From: Nitrospirota bacterium | Lineage (GTDB): Bacteria > Nitrospirota > JACRHJ01 | Direction: 5' to 3' | Length of the DNA: 13,568 nt | Assembly (NCBI GenBank): GCA_021785055.1 | Contig: JAJYGS010000118.1 | Location: 1 to 13,568 of the forward strand | Shown here: in pieces, positions 11,686 to 13,568 of the stretch | Numbering within the stretch: position 1 is the first letter of the stretch | How the letters are laid out: each line of letters starts with the position of its first letter | The notes under the pieces: generated by a model | The model's database searches: none | Told to the model about the DNA's origin: nothing | What the model saw: only the letters and a program-made list of their open reading frames with translations | Made by a program: the position numbers and the translations under genes

Positions 11686-11691
11686 GATTCT

Positions 11692-13568
11692 TTATTTCTG
11701 GGCCGTACCCATATCCGGGACAGTGCCCATATACGGTGCAAGCGACTGCTCCAACTCCGGCGCGTACCGCACCGCCTTGACGAATTCCGATTGCGCCAGG
11801 GGAGAAAGCCCTATCTGCATATATCTTCTGCCGAGGTCCGCATGTATGTAGCCGTAGATGCTGACGGCCTTCGTTTCGTCTAAATCAAGGGCCATTTTCG
11901 GGTATGGAAGCCCCCTTGTCACAAGGTACGACCATTCCCTGAAGTTCTCGTCGGCAAAGTGATTTTTATCGAATTTACGATACGTTATCCCATACGGGTA
12001 TACCTTGTACGGCATGGATATGGAATATCTCGATGAATAATCGAAGCAATACGGCCTGTCCGGGTTCAGGTCTATTATCTGCCTGATGATGTCGGGCGGG
12101 TCGCGGAAGTCCTCCGGGATTGTCAAAAGCTGCGGGATCCCGGCCACGCCGTTATAGTTCCGGAGCATGCGGTAATCCTGCATCTGCGAAGGGTCTCCAA
12201 GCGTCGGGGCCTCGCGGCTTATGCTTTCAAGGAACCACCGAAGCGGCAGATGCGGCGTATGGACGAGCAGGACGTCCGGTCGCTTCCTCTCCACGTCCTG
12301 GAGATACCACATGGGGAAGGCCCCGGAATCGCCCCAGGTGAAGAGCACGGAGAACTGTGGCGCGAAGTTAAGCTCCGCGTTGCCCATGTCGTATGCGACA
12401 AAATTGTCGCTCCGATCGTTCTCCCAGTAATGCGCCCTAAGCTCGGAGGCGGGATACAGGATAACCAGGAGCGCTATCAGGGTGGACAGTATCAGGTTTT
12501 TCGGGCGTATCTTGAGTGCCGTGTATATCGCGCCGCCCATGATTACGCAGAGGAAGATGTACACGGGAATGTAGAACTGCTGCAGAAGGAATATGTTCTC
12601 CTCAGGAGGGTTGCCGCCGATGATGACGGCGGCGACGAGGAGGACGGAGCCGGATACGAGCACGGTGAAATTGCGCCAGTCCCTCTTGAAATGGCCCCAG
12701 AGGCCGATGAGGATAATGGGAATGCCGGCCCAGGTGAACTCCCGGACGAGGTTGAAGCTCTTCATCTGGTCCCAGAAAAGCTTCCAGCTCCTCTCGCCGC
12801 CGACCGTCGGATAGCCCTCGCGGTTGTATATCCACTTGAACTGCTTCCAGTCCGTGCCGAGGCCCCAGTTTATGAGCGGAAGCCTCGACGCCCGAAGCGG
12901 CACGTGCAGGTATATGGAATGGCCCAGCGCTATGAAGAAGAGCATTATGAGGAGGGTTTTGATATGGAGCCTTCTTAGGAGCGCCGCGGGTGATTTGGAA
13001 GAGCCCTTCTTCAGGAGGTCCTTAAAGTCGTAGAACACGCTTCCGTCCACTATCAGGATGTAGAGTATGTAGATCGGTATCAGGATGAATTGGGAGATAT
13101 GAACGACCAGGGCGATGCCGAAGATGAACGCGATGGTGTAGAGATACGCCAGGGAGTGCCCGCCGCCCGCCTCGCCCTCCTCCAGCCGGGCGCGCCGCCA
13201 GCGTATGAGGAGCATGAGGATGCACGCCACGACGAACGCGTTCATGGTGTAGAATTTCGATACCACCGACCATGCCCAGAGGTTGTAGGAGAACGCGAAG
13301 GAGAGCGCGGCGAGGATGCCTGCGATGTCTGCGAACGTAAGTTTGTTGAATAGAACGAACCTCTCGTTGTCCTTGTCGATCAGCATCGCGCGGGTGATGT
13401 AGTATATCATGACGGACGTCATGGAGGCGAAAAAGGACGACATGAGGTTTACCCTGAAGGCTACGTTCCCCAGGGGCAGGAACGTGAAGAGCTTGCCGAG
13501 GGTTACGTATACCGGGTATCCGGGCGGATGGGCGACGCCCAGGGTATACGAGCCGGCGATCATCTCTC
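11692..13568 (-). CDS. DUF2723 (TMEM260-like, GT-C fold) membrane protein (partial, 5' end outside window)
   Basis: About 625 codons are visible, entering from the right edge. The segment GEMIAGSYTLGVAHPPGYPVYVTLGKLF is the conserved N-terminal region of DUF2723 proteins, so the ATG at 13563 is internal and the true start lies outside. Roughly ten hydrophobic helices follow. After that comes a soluble C-terminal part starting near YDMGNAELNF, with GDSGAFPMWYLQDVERKRPDVLLVH, typical of the family. The family belongs to the GT-C glycosyltransferase superfamily; the animal member TMEM260 is a protein O-mannosyltransferase. A bacterial role in glycosylating exported proteins or envelope glycans is inferred, and the substrate is unknown. 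No terminator is visible before the next promoter, so some read-through into the ANTAR gene is possible. Confidence 0.85.
   Translation of the reverse strand, partial: EMIAGSYTLGVAHPPGYPVYVTLGKLFTFLPLGNVAFRVNLMSSFFASMTSVMIYYITRAMLIDKDNERFVLFNKLTFADIAGILAALSFAFSYNLWAWSVVSKFYTMNAFVVACILMLLIRWRRARLEEGEAGGGHSLAYLYTIAFIFGIALVVHISQFILIPIYILYILIVDGSVFYDFKDLLKKGSSKSPAALLRRLHIKTLLIMLFFIALGHSIYLHVPLRASRLPLINWGLGTDWKQFKWIYNREGYPTVGGERSWKLFWDQMKSFNLVREFTWAGIPIILIGLWGHFKRDWRNFTVLVSGSVLLVAAVIIGGNPPEENIFLLQQFYIPVYIFLCVIMGGAIYTALKIRPKNLILSTLIALLVILYPASELRAHYWENDRSDNFVAYDMGNAELNFAPQFSVLFTWGDSGAFPMWYLQDVERKRPDVLLVHTPHLPLRWFLESISREAPTLGDPSQMQDYRMLRNYNGVAGIPQLLTIPEDFRDPPDIIRQIIDLNPDRPYCFDYSSRYSISMPYKVYPYGITYRKFDKNHFADENFREWSYLVTRGLPYPKMALDLDETKAVSIYGYIHADLGRRYMQIGLSPLAQSEFVKAVRYAPELEQSLAPYMGTVPDMGTAQK

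Noticed and set aside
13561..13563. ATG at 13563 as the start of the DUF2723 gene
   Set aside because: The conserved family region is already under way (GEM IAG...LGVAHPPGYP) and the frame stays open to the window edge, so the real start is outside.
1..13568. CRISPR array, tRNA, rRNA or transposase gene
   Set aside because: No regularly spaced direct repeats, no tRNA- or rRNA-like conserved segments, and no transposase-like frames were recognised on either strand.

Overview
All recognisable genes in this window lie on the minus strand, so transcription runs from high to low coordinates. The window is GC-rich and comes from a Gram-negative bacterium: there is an outer-membrane beta-barrel protein with a signal peptide and a multi-subunit NADH:quinone oxidoreductase. 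I cannot place the organism more precisely. The triple nuoBCD fusion, a DUF2723 membrane protein, DsrE2 and many dispersed palindromic repeats would fit an uncultivated delta-proteobacterial or Nitrospirota-like lineage, but that is only an impression.

Right part (13568 to about 10271): the 3' part of a DUF2723 (TMEM260-like, GT-C fold) membrane protein enters from the right edge. It is followed by a strong sigma70-type promoter (TTGACA, 17 bp, TATATT) with a CRP/HcpR-like palindrome overlapping the start region. This drives a small RNA-binding regulator with a degenerate receiver and an ANTAR domain. The next gene encodes a DsrE2-family sulfur-relay-type protein. The ANTAR-dsrE2 gap holds two hairpins with six-base loops, and the second shares an arm with an intrinsic terminator. 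This is the architecture expected of an ANTAR antitermination leader and is the most interesting feature of the window. A FadL/TodX-type outer-membrane protein follows and ends at a clear intrinsic terminator.

Left part (about 8912 to 1): a second good promoter (TTGACA, 17 bp, TAGATT) precedes a complex I operon in the order nuoA, nuoBCD (one fused polypeptide), nuoE, nuoF, nuoG, nuoH, nuoI, with nuoI running off the left edge. Together these encode most of the peripheral arm (NADH/FMN module F-E-G, connecting module B-C-D-I) and two membrane subunits (A, H). Junctions are tight (ATGA overlaps at G/H and H/I, 5 bp at BCD/E). The exceptions are E/F and F/G, which are separated by repeat elements.

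The nuo operon is unusually loaded with small palindromic repeats. There are four exact copies of GCCGGTCNACCGGC (two in nuoG, one within a 26-bp perfect palindrome inside the NuoC domain, one at the nuoA stop). A roughly 150-bp fold-back element lies between nuoE and nuoF, and two C/T-rich palindromes lie between nuoF and nuoG, one of which encodes the NuoF C-terminus. An ATTCCCGC hairpin sits in the nuo 5' UTR. No rRNA, tRNA, CRISPR array or transposase gene was seen, and no gene-free stretch exceeds 300 bp.
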